From assembly GCF_005780185.1 (NCBI RefSeq), contig NZ_VBUI01000034.1, positions 1 to 34,883 of the forward strand: a DNA stretch of 34,883 nucleotides. The letters are read 5' to 3'. The notes under the pieces were generated by a model. The model worked only from the letters and a program-made list of their open reading frames with translations. It did not search any database and was not told the DNA's origin. The stretch is from Halomonas urmiana. Lineage in GTDB: Bacteria > Pseudomonadota > Gammaproteobacteria > Pseudomonadales > Halomonadaceae. This document shows, piece after piece, positions 23,972 through 32,493 of this stretch. Numbering within the stretch: the first letter of the stretch is position 1; each line of letters starts with the position of its first letter. A program made the position numbers and the translations under genes.

Positions 23972-25885
23972 ATGTTTCGCGCCCTCTTGCGCTATTTCGA
24001 GACCCTGGTGAACCCCTATCCCGAGGACAACCGGGGCACACCCCCCAGGGGCTTGTTCGCCTTTATCCTGCACTTTTCGCGGCCGGTGCTGCCGCTGCTG
24101 GTCGTGATGTCGCTGCTGACGGCACTGGTCTCGGCGGCGGAGGTGTTCTTCTTCCACACCATGGGCGAGCTGGTGGACTGGCTGTCCGGCGCCGAGCGTG
24201 AGCGCTTCTTCGCCGAGCATGGCTGGCGCCTGGCCGGCATGGCGGCGCTGGTGGTGATCGGCCTGCCGCTGCTGACCCTGCTGCAGTCGCTGGTGACCCA
24301 GCAGAGCATCTTCGGCAACTACCCGATGATCGGCCGCTGGCTGGCGCATCGCCACATGCTCGGCCAGAGCCTGGCCTTCTATCAGGACGAGTTTGCCGGG
24401 CGGGTGTCCCAGAAGGTGATGCAGACGGCCCTGGCGATGCGCGAGACGGTGATGAAGCTGATGGACCTGATGGTCTATGTGCTCGTCTACTTCACCGGGG
24501 CCATGCTGCTGATGGGCCGCGCCGAGCCCTGGCTGATGCTGCCGCTGGTGCTCTGGCTGGTTGGGTATATCGCCATCATGTGGGTCTTCGTGCCGCGCCT
24601 GCGGGCGGTCTCCATGGCGCAGGCCGACGCCCGGGCGGTGATGACCGGGCGTATCGTCGATAGCTACAGCAATATCCAGACCATCAAGCTGTTCGCCGAT
24701 ACCCGTCGCGAGCAGGCCTATGCCCGGGATGCCATGGAGGGCTTCATGGGCACCGTGTATCGGCAGATGCGCCTGGCCACCGGCCTGACCGTCAGCCTGA
24801 CGGTGCTCAACTCCTTGCTGCTGGCCGGCGTGGCCGCCATGGCCATCGGCGCCTGGTACCTGGAGGCGGTGTCGCTGGGGATCATCGCCGTGGCGATCGC
24901 CCTGGTGATGCGCATCCGCTTCATGTCCGACTGGATTCTCTGGGAGGTGGCCGGGCTCTTCGAAAACATCGGCACCGTGCAGGATGGCCTCAATACCATC
25001 GCCCAGGAGCCGGCGGTCCAGGACGCCCCCGATGCCAGGGCGCTGACGGTGCCACGCGGCGAGATACGCTTCGAGGCGCTGCGCTTCGGCTATGCGCGCC
25101 CCGACGGCCAGGGCCGGCGGGTCTTCGACGGCCTCGACCTGACCATCGCCCCTGGTGAAAAAGTGGGACTGATCGGCCGCTCCGGGGCCGGCAAGTCGAC
25201 CCTGGCCAACCTGCTGCTGCGCTTCTTCGATCTGGAGGGCGGGCGCATCCTGATCGACGGTCAGGAGATCACCGGTGTGACCCAGGAGTCGCTGCGCCGG
25301 CATATCGGCATGGTCACGCAGGACACCTCGTTGCTGCACCGCTCGGTGCGCGACAACATCCGCTACGGCAGCCCCCAGGCCAGCGAGGAACAGATCCAGG
25401 AGGCGTTGCGTCGCGCCCATGCCGATACCTTCATCGATGACCTGGTGGACCTGCAGGGCCGCCGCGGCCTGGATGCCCATGTGGGCGAGCGCGGGGTCAA
25501 GCTCTCCGGCGGCCAGCGCCAGCGTATCGCCATCGCCCGGGTGCTGCTCAAGAACGCGCCCATCCTGGTGCTGGACGAGGCCACTTCGGCGCTGGATTCC
25601 GAGGTGGAGGCGGCGATTCAGGAGCAGCTCTATACGCTGATGGAGGGCAAGACGGTGATCGCCATCGCCCACCGGCTTTCGACCATTGCCATGCTCGACC
25701 GCCTGGTGGTGCTCGATGAGGGGCAGATCGTCGAGAGCGGCAGCCACCGGGAGCTGCTGGCCAAGGACGGCCTCTATGCCGCCCTGTGGCGGCGCCAGTC
25801 CGGTGGCTTTATCGGCGAGGATATCGATGACGAGGCCGAATCGGTGCAGGCCGAGCCGGCGTCCGGGCGCGATGGGCCCGACTGA
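23972..25885 (+). CDS. ABC exporter, fused permease-ATPase (MsbA/multidrug type)
   Basis: A 637-residue half-transporter. Six membrane helices lie in residues ~35-330. The ATPase domain has Walker A GRSGAGKST (402-410), signature LSGGQRQR (511-518), Walker B ILVLDEATSALD (531-542) and the switch His in AHRLST. It works as a homodimer or with an unidentified partner to export a lipid, drug or peptide; no adjacent substrate gene gives a clue. The tail GEDIDDEAESVQAEPASGRDGPD is acidic, and the DNA encoding its end forms a hairpin across the stop codon. The ribosome site is weak. A single-gene unit. Confidence 0.9.
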   Translation: MFRALLRYFETLVNPYPEDNRGTPPRGLFAFILHFSRPVLPLLVVMSLLTALVSAAEVFFFHTMGELVDWLSGAERERFFAEHGWRLAGMAALVVIGLPLLTLLQSLVTQQSIFGNYPMIGRWLAHRHMLGQSLAFYQDEFAGRVSQKVMQTALAMRETVMKLMDLMVYVLVYFTGAMLLMGRAEPWLMLPLVLWLVGYIAIMWVFVPRLRAVSMAQADARAVMTGRIVDSYSNIQTIKLFADTRREQAYARDAMEGFMGTVYRQMRLATGLTVSLTVLNSLLLAGVAAMAIGAWYLEAVSLGIIAVAIALVMRIRFMSDWILWEVAGLFENIGTVQDGLNTIAQEPAVQDAPDARALTVPRGEIRFEALRFGYARPDGQGRRVFDGLDLTIAPGEKVGLIGRSGAGKSTLANLLLRFFDLEGGRILIDGQEITGVTQESLRRHIGMVTQDTSLLHRSVRDNIRYGSPQASEEQIQEALRRAHADTFIDDLVDLQGRRGLDAHVGERGVKLSGGQRQRIAIARVLLKNAPILVLDEATSALDSEVEAAIQEQLYTLMEGKTVIAIAHRLSTIAMLDRLVVLDEGQIVESGSHRELLAKDGLYAALWRRQSGGFIGEDIDDEAESVQAEPASGRDGPD

Positions 25886-25898
25886 GGCTCGCGCCCGG
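25863..25898. terminator. Perfect 10-bp hairpin spanning a stop codon
   Basis: CCGGGCGCGA (25863-25872) and TCGCGCCCGG (25889-25898) are exact inverted repeats with the exporter's TGA (25883-25885) in the loop. A related copy lies at 29071-29109. No T tract follows, so a standard terminator is doubtful; it may slow ribosomes or stabilise the mRNA 3' end. Confidence 0.5.
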
Positions 25899-25955
25899 GC
25901 AGGACGGCGCCGTGCATCAGTCGTGAGCCATAGCTTGGGGCGCGTGGGCGAAGCT

Positions 25956-25993
25956 GCTACTGCTACTGCTACTGCTACTGCTACTGCTACTGC
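25956..25993. repeat. Hexanucleotide microsatellite (GCTACT)6
   Basis: Six uninterrupted GCTACT units (25956-25991) plus a partial seventh. On the minus strand this reads CAGTAG repeated, starting exactly at the stop codon of the universal stress protein gene (CAG TAG CAG TAG), so each unit holds an in-frame stop. Such runs expand and contract by slippage. Confidence 0.9.
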
Positions 25994-26469
25994 CCCCCGT
26001 CCTGCTTGGCCCCTTCATCGGCCTGAGCGCCGTCCTGTGCCTTCTCCAGCGCCGGCAGCACCAGCACCCGACACGGGGCGTTCACCGCCACGTACTCCAC
26101 GGTGGCACGGCGCAGTGGCCAGCGCCCGCTGCTGCCGCGGGACACCAGGATCATCAGGTCGGCACCGAGCTGAGCCGCCAGGCCCACCAGCTTCTCGCCG
26201 GCATTGCCGGCCAAGGCATGCAGGCTGGCGGTGCGATCCATCGGCAGGTACTTGCGCACCAGCAGATCCAGGGTCTTGCGGACCTCGGCTTCCTTCTCCT
26301 GCGGTGCCTCGTCTGTCACATGGGGGAAAAAGCCGCCGCCGCCGGGATGATAGACGCTGGCCAGGTGAAGCTCGCCGTCGTCGGCGAGCAGCTCCACGGC
26401 CGCTGCGATGGCGCACTTACCTTCACCATCGTCTTCCGGGTCAATGGCGAGCAATAGTTTCTGATACAT
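25987..26469 (-). CDS. Universal stress protein (UspA family), partner of the BCCT gene
   Basis: A 160-residue single-domain Usp. It opens MYQKLLLAIDPEDDG, has DLMILVSRGSSGRWPL, and ends the fold with PCRVLVLP. The nucleotide loop begins GSSG, but the usual GS after it is AT and the stretch between is shorter than in ATP-binding Usps, so ATP binding is uncertain. The ATG at 26469 lies 29 bases inside the end of the upstream BCCT gene, implying coupled expression. In Halomonas elongata the Usp TeaD is co-transcribed with, and regulates, the ectoine transporter TeaABC; a similar modulator role is likely here. The C-terminal tail KAQDGAQADEGAKQDGGQ runs into the microsatellite. Confidence 0.85.
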   Translation of the reverse strand: MYQKLLLAIDPEDDGEGKCAIAAAVELLADDGELHLASVYHPGGGGFFPHVTDEAPQEKEAEVRKTLDLLVRKYLPMDRTASLHALAGNAGEKLVGLAAQLGADLMILVSRGSSGRWPLRRATVEYVAVNAPCRVLVLPALEKAQDGAQADEGAKQDGGQ

Positions 26470-28060
26470 CAGCGGTCTCCCGTTTCGGCGTAGCGAAGCC
26501 CTCCACCTCCGGAAAGGCTCTGCCCTGAACCAGCTCATCGACGCTGAAGCCGCGATAGTCTGCCCGCAGCGCCCGAAGCAGTGCGATGCTCATGAACACC
26601 AGCAGAATGCAGAAGGGAAGCCCCAGGGCGGTGATGACGTTCTGCAGGGCGTCCAGGCCGCCGGCCAGCAACAGCGTGGCGGCAATGCCGCCCTGCGCGA
26701 CGGCCCAGAAAATACGCTGGCGCACCTGCGAGGGCTGATCATCGCGCCGGGTCAACAGATCGATCACCAGCGAGGCGGAATCCGACGACGTGGTAAAGAA
26801 GATCACGATAATGACTACGCTCAAGGCCGACGCCACGCTCGTCAGCGGAACGCCTTCCAGAAAGGCGAAGATGGCCACCGAGGGGTCCTGCTGCACCTGG
26901 GCCGCCAGCGACAGCTGGCCGCTCATTTCCCCCTGGATGGCCGAGAGCCCGAAGATGCCGAACCACACCAGCGTGAAGACCGTGGGGGCAAACAGCACGC
27001 CGCCTACGAACTCGCGAATGGTGCGTCCCCGCGAAATGCGGGCAATGAAGATGCCGACGTAGGGCGCCCAGGAAATGGTCCAGGCCCAGTAGAACAGGGT
27101 CCACTGCCGCTGCCAGTCGGTCTCCTTGTAGGTTTCGGTCCAGAAGGCCAGCCTGGGCAGGGCGCTGAGGTAGTCGCCCACGCTCTGCACCATGCCCTCG
27201 GCAATGAACACCGTGGGGCCGACAACACCCACGAACGCCAGCAGCAGCATGGCCAGGACGATATTGACCTGGGAGAGGCGGCGAACGCCCTTGTCCAGCC
27301 CGAGGGCGACCGAGATGGCGGCGATGCCGGTGATGACGGCGATCAGGCCGACCTGGACCAGTGGGCTGGTGGGCGCGCCTACCAGATAGTTCAGGCCGCT
27401 GTTCAGCTGCAGCGTGCCCAGCCCCAGCGAGGTGGCGACCCCGAACAGCGTGCCCAGCACCGCGATCACATCGATGGCCCAGCCCCAGGGCCCGAAGGCG
27501 CGTTCGCCCAGAATGGGGTAGAACAGGCTGCTGATGCGCATGGGGAGACCGTGGCGGTAGGCAAAGTAGCCGATTGCCAAGCCCGGCATGGCGAAGATGG
27601 TCCAGGTGTGCAGGCCGAAGTGGTACAGCGCGAAGGTCATGGCATCGCCGGCTGCCTGCTCCGAGCCTGGCGTGACGCCGTCGAAGGGCGGATGGGCGAA
27701 GTGGGAAATCGGCTCCGCCACGCCCCAGAACATCAGGATGGTACCGATGCCGGCGGCGAACAGCATGGTGAACCAGGTGAGGTTGGAGTAATCGGGGCGG
27801 CTGTCGTCGTCGCCCAGGCGGATATTGCCATAGCGGCTTACGGCCAGGCCGAGCAGGAAGATCAGCAGCACGCTGACCGCCAGAATGTAGAACCAGCCCA
27901 GTTTGGCGGCGACCCAGCCGGTGAGCAGGCCGAAATGGCTGGCGACGGCCTCGTCAAAGGGAATCGCGATGGCGACAAACAGCGCCGCTATGCCCGCCGA
28001 GGTGAAGAAGACTCCCGGTATGGTCTGCAATCCTAGCCGACGTTGCAGCCATGTCAGCAC
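26441..28060 (-). CDS. BCCT-family osmolyte transporter
   Basis: A 539-residue secondary transporter with about 12 membrane helices. BCCT signatures are GIGTILMFWGVAEP (the substrate/ion-site helix), LQLNSGLNYL, and WTISWAPYVGIFIARISRGRT (the conserved Trp-rich segment). The family imports betaine, choline, carnitine or ectoine with Na+ or H+. The glycine stretch reads AAGIGT rather than the GMGIG or GMGID of well-studied members, so the substrate is open. The start is taken as GTG at 28060 with GGAGG five bases upstream; an in-frame ATG far upstream runs into non-coding sequence. It overlaps the Usp gene by 29 bases and has no long C-terminal osmosensing domain. Confidence 0.88.
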   Translation of the reverse strand: MLTWLQRRLGLQTIPGVFFTSAGIAALFVAIAIPFDEAVASHFGLLTGWVAAKLGWFYILAVSVLLIFLLGLAVSRYGNIRLGDDDSRPDYSNLTWFTMLFAAGIGTILMFWGVAEPISHFAHPPFDGVTPGSEQAAGDAMTFALYHFGLHTWTIFAMPGLAIGYFAYRHGLPMRISSLFYPILGERAFGPWGWAIDVIAVLGTLFGVATSLGLGTLQLNSGLNYLVGAPTSPLVQVGLIAVITGIAAISVALGLDKGVRRLSQVNIVLAMLLLAFVGVVGPTVFIAEGMVQSVGDYLSALPRLAFWTETYKETDWQRQWTLFYWAWTISWAPYVGIFIARISRGRTIREFVGGVLFAPTVFTLVWFGIFGLSAIQGEMSGQLSLAAQVQQDPSVAIFAFLEGVPLTSVASALSVVIIVIFFTTSSDSASLVIDLLTRRDDQPSQVRQRIFWAVAQGGIAATLLLAGGLDALQNVITALGLPFCILLVFMSIALLRALRADYRGFSVDELVQGRAFPEVEGFATPKRETADVSETIARH

Positions 28061-28230
28061 ACGCGCCTCCGTTGCGTTGGAAAAGGCCAATGGCGGAGTC
28101 CTCACGCTACCATAGGGGATGCGGGGCTGCAGGCAGGCGGCCGTCGGCGCGAGGCATGCCCCGGCGCCTTGCAACGAGCGCCCGCCCGCCTAGGCGCCCG
28201 GTATCGGCCCTGTTTTTTCCGGAGAGCTCC

Positions 28231-29094
28231 ATGTCCGTCATCGACCATCAGGGCGTCGCGATCGCCTATGAGGAGGCCGGCACGGGGCTGCCCATCGTGC
28301 TCGTCCACAGCTTCCTCGGCTCGGGCGAGATATGGCGCGCGCAGGTGCCGGTGTTGGCGGCGCAGCATCGCGTCATCAATGTCGATCTGCGCGGCCACGG
28401 CGGCTCCGGCCATCTTACCGAGCCATTTACGCTCTACGACGCCGTCGACGACGTCATCGTCGTGCTGGATGCCTTGGGCATTCAGCGGGCGGTGTGGTGC
28501 GGTCTTTCCATGGGCGGCATGGTGGCGCTGCGCGCGGCAATTCAACACCCGCAGCGCGTCGCCGGTCTGATCCTGATGGATACGGATGCCGGCGCGGAAA
28601 GCGTCTGGCACAAGGTGAAGTATCGCGCCATGGGGGGCGCGGTGAGCGCCTTCGGGGTCCGCCCATTGTTGCCGTTCGTGACCCGCCTGATGTTCGGCGC
28701 CGCCACGCGGCGCGACAATCCCGCGCTGGTCAGCGAGACCCGCGCCATGATGGGCCGGAATCACGTGCCCTCGGCGCTCAAGTGCCTGGCCGCGCTGATG
28801 CGGCGGGATTCGGTGGTGGGGCGCCTGCACGAGATCGACGTGCCGGCCTTGGTGGTGGTGGGCGAGGAGGACCGCATGCTGCCGCCGTCGCTCTCCCGTC
28901 GGATCCAGGCGGAGTTGCCGGACGCCCGCCTCACGACGATTCCAGACGCCGGTCACATGACGCCCATCGAACAGCCGGAAAGGGTCAACGCGGCCGTGCT
29001 GGCGTTTCTGGCGACACTGGCGCATCCCCGTCCCGAGGATGCGGCGGAGCCGGGGCCGGCCAAGCCAGCACCCGGGCGCGACGGGTACGACTGA
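28231..29094 (+). CDS. Alpha/beta hydrolase (serine nucleophile)
   Basis: A 287-residue soluble alpha/beta-hydrolase. Oxyanion region VLVHSFLG, nucleophile elbow GLSMGG with S93, acid D214 in GEEDRML and H242 in DAGHMTP form a standard triad. It resembles 3-oxoadipate enol-lactonase/carboxylesterase relatives; VDLRGHGGSG is typical. GGAGAG lies five bases before the ATG. It is divergent from the BCCT gene (170-base gap) and convergent with nfo. The tail EDAAEPGPAKPAPGRDGYD is low-complexity and its DNA resembles the 3' end of the ABC exporter gene. The substrate is unknown. Confidence 0.85.
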   Translation: MSVIDHQGVAIAYEEAGTGLPIVLVHSFLGSGEIWRAQVPVLAAQHRVINVDLRGHGGSGHLTEPFTLYDAVDDVIVVLDALGIQRAVWCGLSMGGMVALRAAIQHPQRVAGLILMDTDAGAESVWHKVKYRAMGGAVSAFGVRPLLPFVTRLMFGAATRRDNPALVSETRAMMGRNHVPSALKCLAALMRRDSVVGRLHEIDVPALVVVGEEDRMLPPSLSRRIQAELPDARLTTIPDAGHMTPIEQPERVNAAVLAFLATLAHPRPEDAAEPGPAKPAPGRDGYD

Positions 29095-29109
29095 GGGCTC
29101 GCACCAGGG
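29071..29109. repeat. Imperfect copy of the stop-codon hairpin
   Basis: CCCGGGCGCGA (29071-29081) pairs with TCGCACCAGGG (29099-29109) with two mismatches, the hydrolase TGA (29092-29094) lying in the loop. Sequence on both sides matches the exporter's 3' end at 25862-25898 (CCGGGCGCGAYGGG, CGACTGAGG, CTCGC). Confidence 0.6.
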
Positions 29110-29136
29110 TAGGGCGGTGACCGCTCGCGGCGTCAC

Positions 29137-29985
29137 TCACGTATTGGCGACCTGAGCACGCAGCCAAGCGATCTCCTCGGCCCAGATCGCCGGCTCGACG
29201 GTTTCCAGCACCATGGGAATCTCGTCGATGCGCGGGTCGCGCATGAGGGTGGTGAAGGCGTCCAGCCCGATGTTGCCCTGGCCCAGGCTGTGATGACGAT
29301 CGACGCGGCTGGCGAACTCGCTCTTGGCATCGTTCAGGTGCATGCCGCGCAGGTACGCAAAGCCCACGACCTTGTCGAATTCATCCAGCGTGGCGGTGCA
29401 GGCCTCCGGGGTGCGCAGGTCGTAGCCGGCGGCGAAGGCGTGGCAGGTATCGAGGCAGACCCCGACCCGCGATGTGTCATCGACCTGGTCGATGATCTCG
29501 GCCAGATGCTCGAAGCGCCAGCCCAGGTTGGTGCCCTGGCCGGCCGTGTTCTCGATCACCGCCGTCACGCCGCGCGTCTCGGCGAGCACCTGGTTGATGG
29601 AGTCGGCGATGCGGGTGAGGCACTCGCCTTCGCTGATCTTCTTCAGGTGGCTGCCGGGATGGAAGTTGAGCAGGGTGAGGCCGAGCTGCTCGCAGCGCTG
29701 GAACTCGTCGAGAAAGGCCGCGCGGGACTTCTCGAGCCCGGCGCTCTCCGGGTGGCCGAGGTTGATCAGGTAACTGTCGTGGGGAAGGATCTGCCCCGGG
29801 CCGAAGCCGTGTTTATCGCAGGCCGTGCGGAAGGCCTCGATGGCCTCGTCGGTCAGCGGCTTGGCTTTCCACTGGCGCTGGTTCTTGGTGAACAGGGCGA
29901 AGGCATCGGCGCCGATCTCCACGGCGCGCAACACCGCCTGATCGGGGCCGCCGGCGGCACTGACATGGGCTCCGAGGTATTTCAC
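29137..29985 (-). CDS. nfo: Endonuclease IV (AP endonuclease)
   Basis: A 282-residue base-excision-repair enzyme that cuts DNA 5' to abasic sites. All nine metal-binding residues of E. coli Nfo occur at identical numbering: H69, H109, E145, D179, H182, H216, D229, H231 and E261, giving an intact trinuclear zinc site. The opening [12 protein letters not shown] is diagnostic. Translation starts at GTG (29985) with AAGGAA six bases upstream. Convergent with the alpha/beta hydrolase gene, and the last chromosomal-type gene before the intact integron. Confidence 0.97.
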   Translation of the reverse strand: MKYLGAHVSAAGGPDQAVLRAVEIGADAFALFTKNQRQWKAKPLTDEAIEAFRTACDKHGFGPGQILPHDSYLINLGHPESAGLEKSRAAFLDEFQRCEQLGLTLLNFHPGSHLKKISEGECLTRIADSINQVLAETRGVTAVIENTAGQGTNLGWRFEHLAEIIDQVDDTSRVGVCLDTCHAFAAGYDLRTPEACTATLDEFDKVVGFAYLRGMHLNDAKSEFASRVDRHHSLGQGNIGLDAFTTLMRDPRIDEIPMVLETVEPAIWAEEIAWLRAQVANT

Positions 29986-30214
29986 GCGGGATTCCTTCCG
30001 TCATGGTTTCGGTAAGGCCCTACCATAGCACTGCGACAACCAAACTCGACTTTGCAACCCGGCAAGGCCTCGCATAGGCTCAGGCGCCAAGGCTTCAATT
30101 CAGCGCCTTGAGCGTTACATAGCGCGGCACGCAGGGACTATCGCATGGATGGCGGAGGTCATCGCAACATGCCCGGGTAGGGGCGGTAGCGTGGCTGAAT
30201 CCTGGGTATTACCG

Positions 30215-31180
30215 CTAGCCGAGCGGGCTTCGGACACCGGCAAAGCCCTTGCCCAGCACATGGGTGTAGATCTGTGTGGTTTCGAGACTCTTGTGCCCCA
30301 GTAGCTCCTGTACCGTGCGGATATCCGTGCCTTGGCTCAGTAACTGGGTGGCGAAGCTGTGGCGCAGCGTATGGCAGGAGCCTGGGCGTGGCAGCCCTGC
30401 AGCTTTCATCGCCTGTTTGACGGCCCTTTGCACTGCTGATGGATGGATATGGTGAAGCACCACCTTGCCAACCATGTCACAGCAGGGACGGCTGGCTGGA
30501 AAGAGCCACTGCCAGGCCAGGGAGACTCCCGCATTGGGATACTTTCGATCCAGCGCGTGTGGCAGTGTTACTGGCACGCGGCCATGATCGAGACGGACAT
30601 CGAGGTGGCGTTTGGCTGTGGAGATTTGGTGCTGCAATGAAGAAATGCAGCTCGCCGGGAGCAGAGTGGTTCTGTCCTTGTCACCCTTGCCGGCTCTCAC
30701 CGTAATAATCTGTCGTTCTACGTCGATATCCCGGACGCGCAGTCGGCACGTTTCGATCAGTCGCAATCCCGAGCCGTACATCAAGGTGGCCATCAGGTTC
30801 ATGGGGCCAGATAGCTGGCTCAGTACACGCATGACGTCCTCATGGGATAGCACCACCGGAAGCCGGCGAGGTCGCCTGGCACGCGAGAATTCCCCGATAT
30901 CCCCCAAGGGTTGATCGAGGACGTGACGATAGAGGAACACGAGGGCATTCAGCGCCTGATTCTGCGTGGCCGCCGCCACCTGGCGCTCCACTGCCAGATA
31001 TTCCAAAAAGGCGCGTACCTCGGAGCCTCCCATGCTGGCGGGATGCCGTACGCCGTGGAAACGAATGAAATAGCGAATCCAGTAGCAGTAGGTCTTTTCG
31101 GTACGTGGGCTGTACCGCTTTACCCGCATGGTGGCCTTCACCCGGACCATCAGCTTCGGCGGTCTGCTTTGCGACTCCAT
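30215..31180 (-). CDS. intI: Integron integrase (tyrosine recombinase)
   Basis: A 321-residue, full-length integron integrase that recombines attI and attC sites. The N-terminal SAM-like domain spans ~10-95. Catalytic residues are R140 in YGSGLRLIE, H270/R273 in CHTLRHSFA, H296 in LLGHKS and Y305 in TTQIYTHV. The IntI-specific insertion between the second and third motifs is present (about 210-230, KYPNAGVSLAWQWLFPAS), which separates it from XerC/D. The start at 31180 has GGAGGCGG directly upstream; an in-frame ATG seven codons earlier lies inside the LexA-like site region and is less likely. No frameshift seen, so it should be active. Confidence 0.93.
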   Translation of the reverse strand: MESQSRPPKLMVRVKATMRVKRYSPRTEKTYCYWIRYFIRFHGVRHPASMGGSEVRAFLEYLAVERQVAAATQNQALNALVFLYRHVLDQPLGDIGEFSRARRPRRLPVVLSHEDVMRVLSQLSGPMNLMATLMYGSGLRLIETCRLRVRDIDVERQIITVRAGKGDKDRTTLLPASCISSLQHQISTAKRHLDVRLDHGRVPVTLPHALDRKYPNAGVSLAWQWLFPASRPCCDMVGKVVLHHIHPSAVQRAVKQAMKAAGLPRPGSCHTLRHSFATQLLSQGTDIRTVQELLGHKSLETTQIYTHVLGKGFAGVRSPLG

Positions 31181-31197
31181 ACCGCCTCCCTCCCGAT

Positions 31198-31242
31198 GCA
31201 TGGATATGCATACAGTATTAATGGTACTGGCAAAACGTGCAA
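31198..31242 (-). promoter_or_regulatory. intI promoter with overlapping LexA-like site
   Basis: On the minus strand, TTGCAC (31242-31237) and TAATAC (31220-31215) are separated by 16 bases, a good sigma-70 promoter. Overlapping the -10 end, CTG-N10-CAT (31215-31200, CTGTATGCATATCCAT) matches the LexA consensus CTG-N10-CAG except for one base and is about 20 bases from the intI ATG. SOS control of the integrase is known for other integrons and is inferred here. Confidence 0.55.
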
Positions 31243-31322
31243 GCGCGCGAATTCTGTATAGGTGGCCGAGCTATGCTTCGGGTTTCGTCAAATCAATAAG
31301 TTAGGTGCTAAGAAGCGTGCTC

Positions 31323-31390
31323 GATAACGTTGTTGAACGCGCAGGCGCGTTCATCCAATATCAGAGCGTGCAGTCCAATCACTGTTATGC
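31323..31390 (+). other. attI site of the intact integron
   Basis: Region between the intI promoter and the first cassette, matching the attI-like site at 11226-11292 (shared GATAAC, GGCGCGTTCAT, CAATATCAGAGCG) and ending at core GTTATGC (31384-31390). The first cassette's ribosome site (AAGGAG) follows immediately. Confidence 0.7.
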
Positions 31391-31406
31391 CTAAGGAGAG
31401 TTTTGA

Positions 31407-32414
31407 TTGACTGACATAGTTTACTTGGTGACCCTTGTGCTTCTGCCTCTTCTTTTACCGGTATTGGTCGTTTCGGCAGTTTTGGGAAGTGGCTCTTGGA
31501 TTATAGAGCGACTCAAGTCCACGCTGACGTTAGATGAAGAGCGAGGACTTGCCGAGCAAGGGCTGCTATGGGTCTCAATAATTTCTCCATTTTTATATTT
31601 TATCGCCTTAGGCGTAATCGCTTGGAGGGATTATTCGATCTCTTTGACAAGTGATGGATTGAGTGTGTTTTTTTCAATTAGCACGCTGCCTCTAGGCGCT
31701 TTATCTCTTTCATTACCATTGTCGGTTCTTGTGTCTCGCCTACATGCAACGAAACAAACAGCCAAGCAGATTAAGATTACAAATCAGAAAAATAACATCG
31801 ACCTTTTTCATTCTCACAGAAAAGAGCTATTTGGTTATTTCGGCCAAATCGGTGAGGTTGAGTATCTTGATTGTTTGATCGGGAAATTCAAAGTACACCC
31901 AAGAGTTCACAAAAATTTCTTTATTGGTAAGCCTGAGGATGGCGTTCCACAAATAAATATAGACGCATTCGAAGATATTGAGAGAGAGTTGTCATCGGCT
32001 AGATGGGAATTGGATTCAATCATTCGAGACGTCAATCCGCAATTGACGTACAGTATTTATATCGCTAATTTCTGTAGCACAATTTATCGGTTAAGCGAAA
32101 AACTTGGGTTGCCGGAAATATACGTTGAGCTTGCTGAGCGCAGCATTCTCGTTCCAACGAAGCTCGAAGGTAAAGAGGAAATGGAGCTTTTAACCGTTGG
32201 TAAGACGACGGATGAAGCTGTTGCAGCATACAGGTATGCAAAGAGTTATTATCATAATCTTTGCGATTTTGCTGGCAAAGAGCCAGTTCATGCAGAAGAT
32301 GATAATTTTAAGTATATAGAAATGGGTGGAAAGTTTAGAAAAGTAAAAGAAGAAAAAGTCATTGAAAGGTTGCACAAGAATGAAATCCAACAGGCTATCC
32401 AAGCTAAGGCATAA
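31407..32414 (+). CDS. Cassette 1: membrane protein of unknown function
   Basis: 335 residues. Three hydrophobic helices (about 4-26, 53-73, 85-110) are followed by a ~225-residue cytoplasmic part. The join SVLVSRLHATKQTAKQIKI, then NNIDLFHSHRKELFGYF, is a layout I associate with membrane proteins of phage-defence or mobile loci, where a basic amphipathic helix and an N-x-x-x-[FY]xxHR-like box follow the last helix. I recognise no named family. The start is TTG (31407) with AAGGAG eight bases upstream; no ATG is better. First after attI, so the position most exposed to integron transcription. Ends in the attC left core. Confidence 0.75.
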   Translation: MTDIVYLVTLVLLPLLLPVLVVSAVLGSGSWIIERLKSTLTLDEERGLAEQGLLWVSIISPFLYFIALGVIAWRDYSISLTSDGLSVFFSISTLPLGALSLSLPLSVLVSRLHATKQTAKQIKITNQKNNIDLFHSHRKELFGYFGQIGEVEYLDCLIGKFKVHPRVHKNFFIGKPEDGVPQINIDAFEDIERELSSARWELDSIIRDVNPQLTYSIYIANFCSTIYRLSEKLGLPEIYVELAERSILVPTKLEGKEEMELLTVGKTTDEAVAAYRYAKSYYHNLCDFAGKEPVHAEDDNFKYIEMGGKFRKVKEEKVIERLHKNEIQQAIQAKA

Positions 32415-32477
32415 CAATGCGCTGCTAGGGACAAACCTACGCTGCGCTTCGGTTTGCCCCAGAGCGCGGCGTTATAC
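32409..32477. other. attC site 1 of the intact integron
   Basis: Inverse core GCATAAC (32409-32415, containing the TAA stop of cassette 1) and core GTTATAC (32471-32477). The interior forms a long imperfect hairpin (GGGACAAACC...GGTTTGCCCC, with CGCTGCGC in the tip). 69 bases. Confidence 0.85.
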
Positions 32478-32493
32478 ATAAGAAGAGAATCCA

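Noticed and set aside
25956..25993. CRISPR-like repeat
   Set aside because: Contiguous 6-bp units with no spacers; a simple microsatellite.
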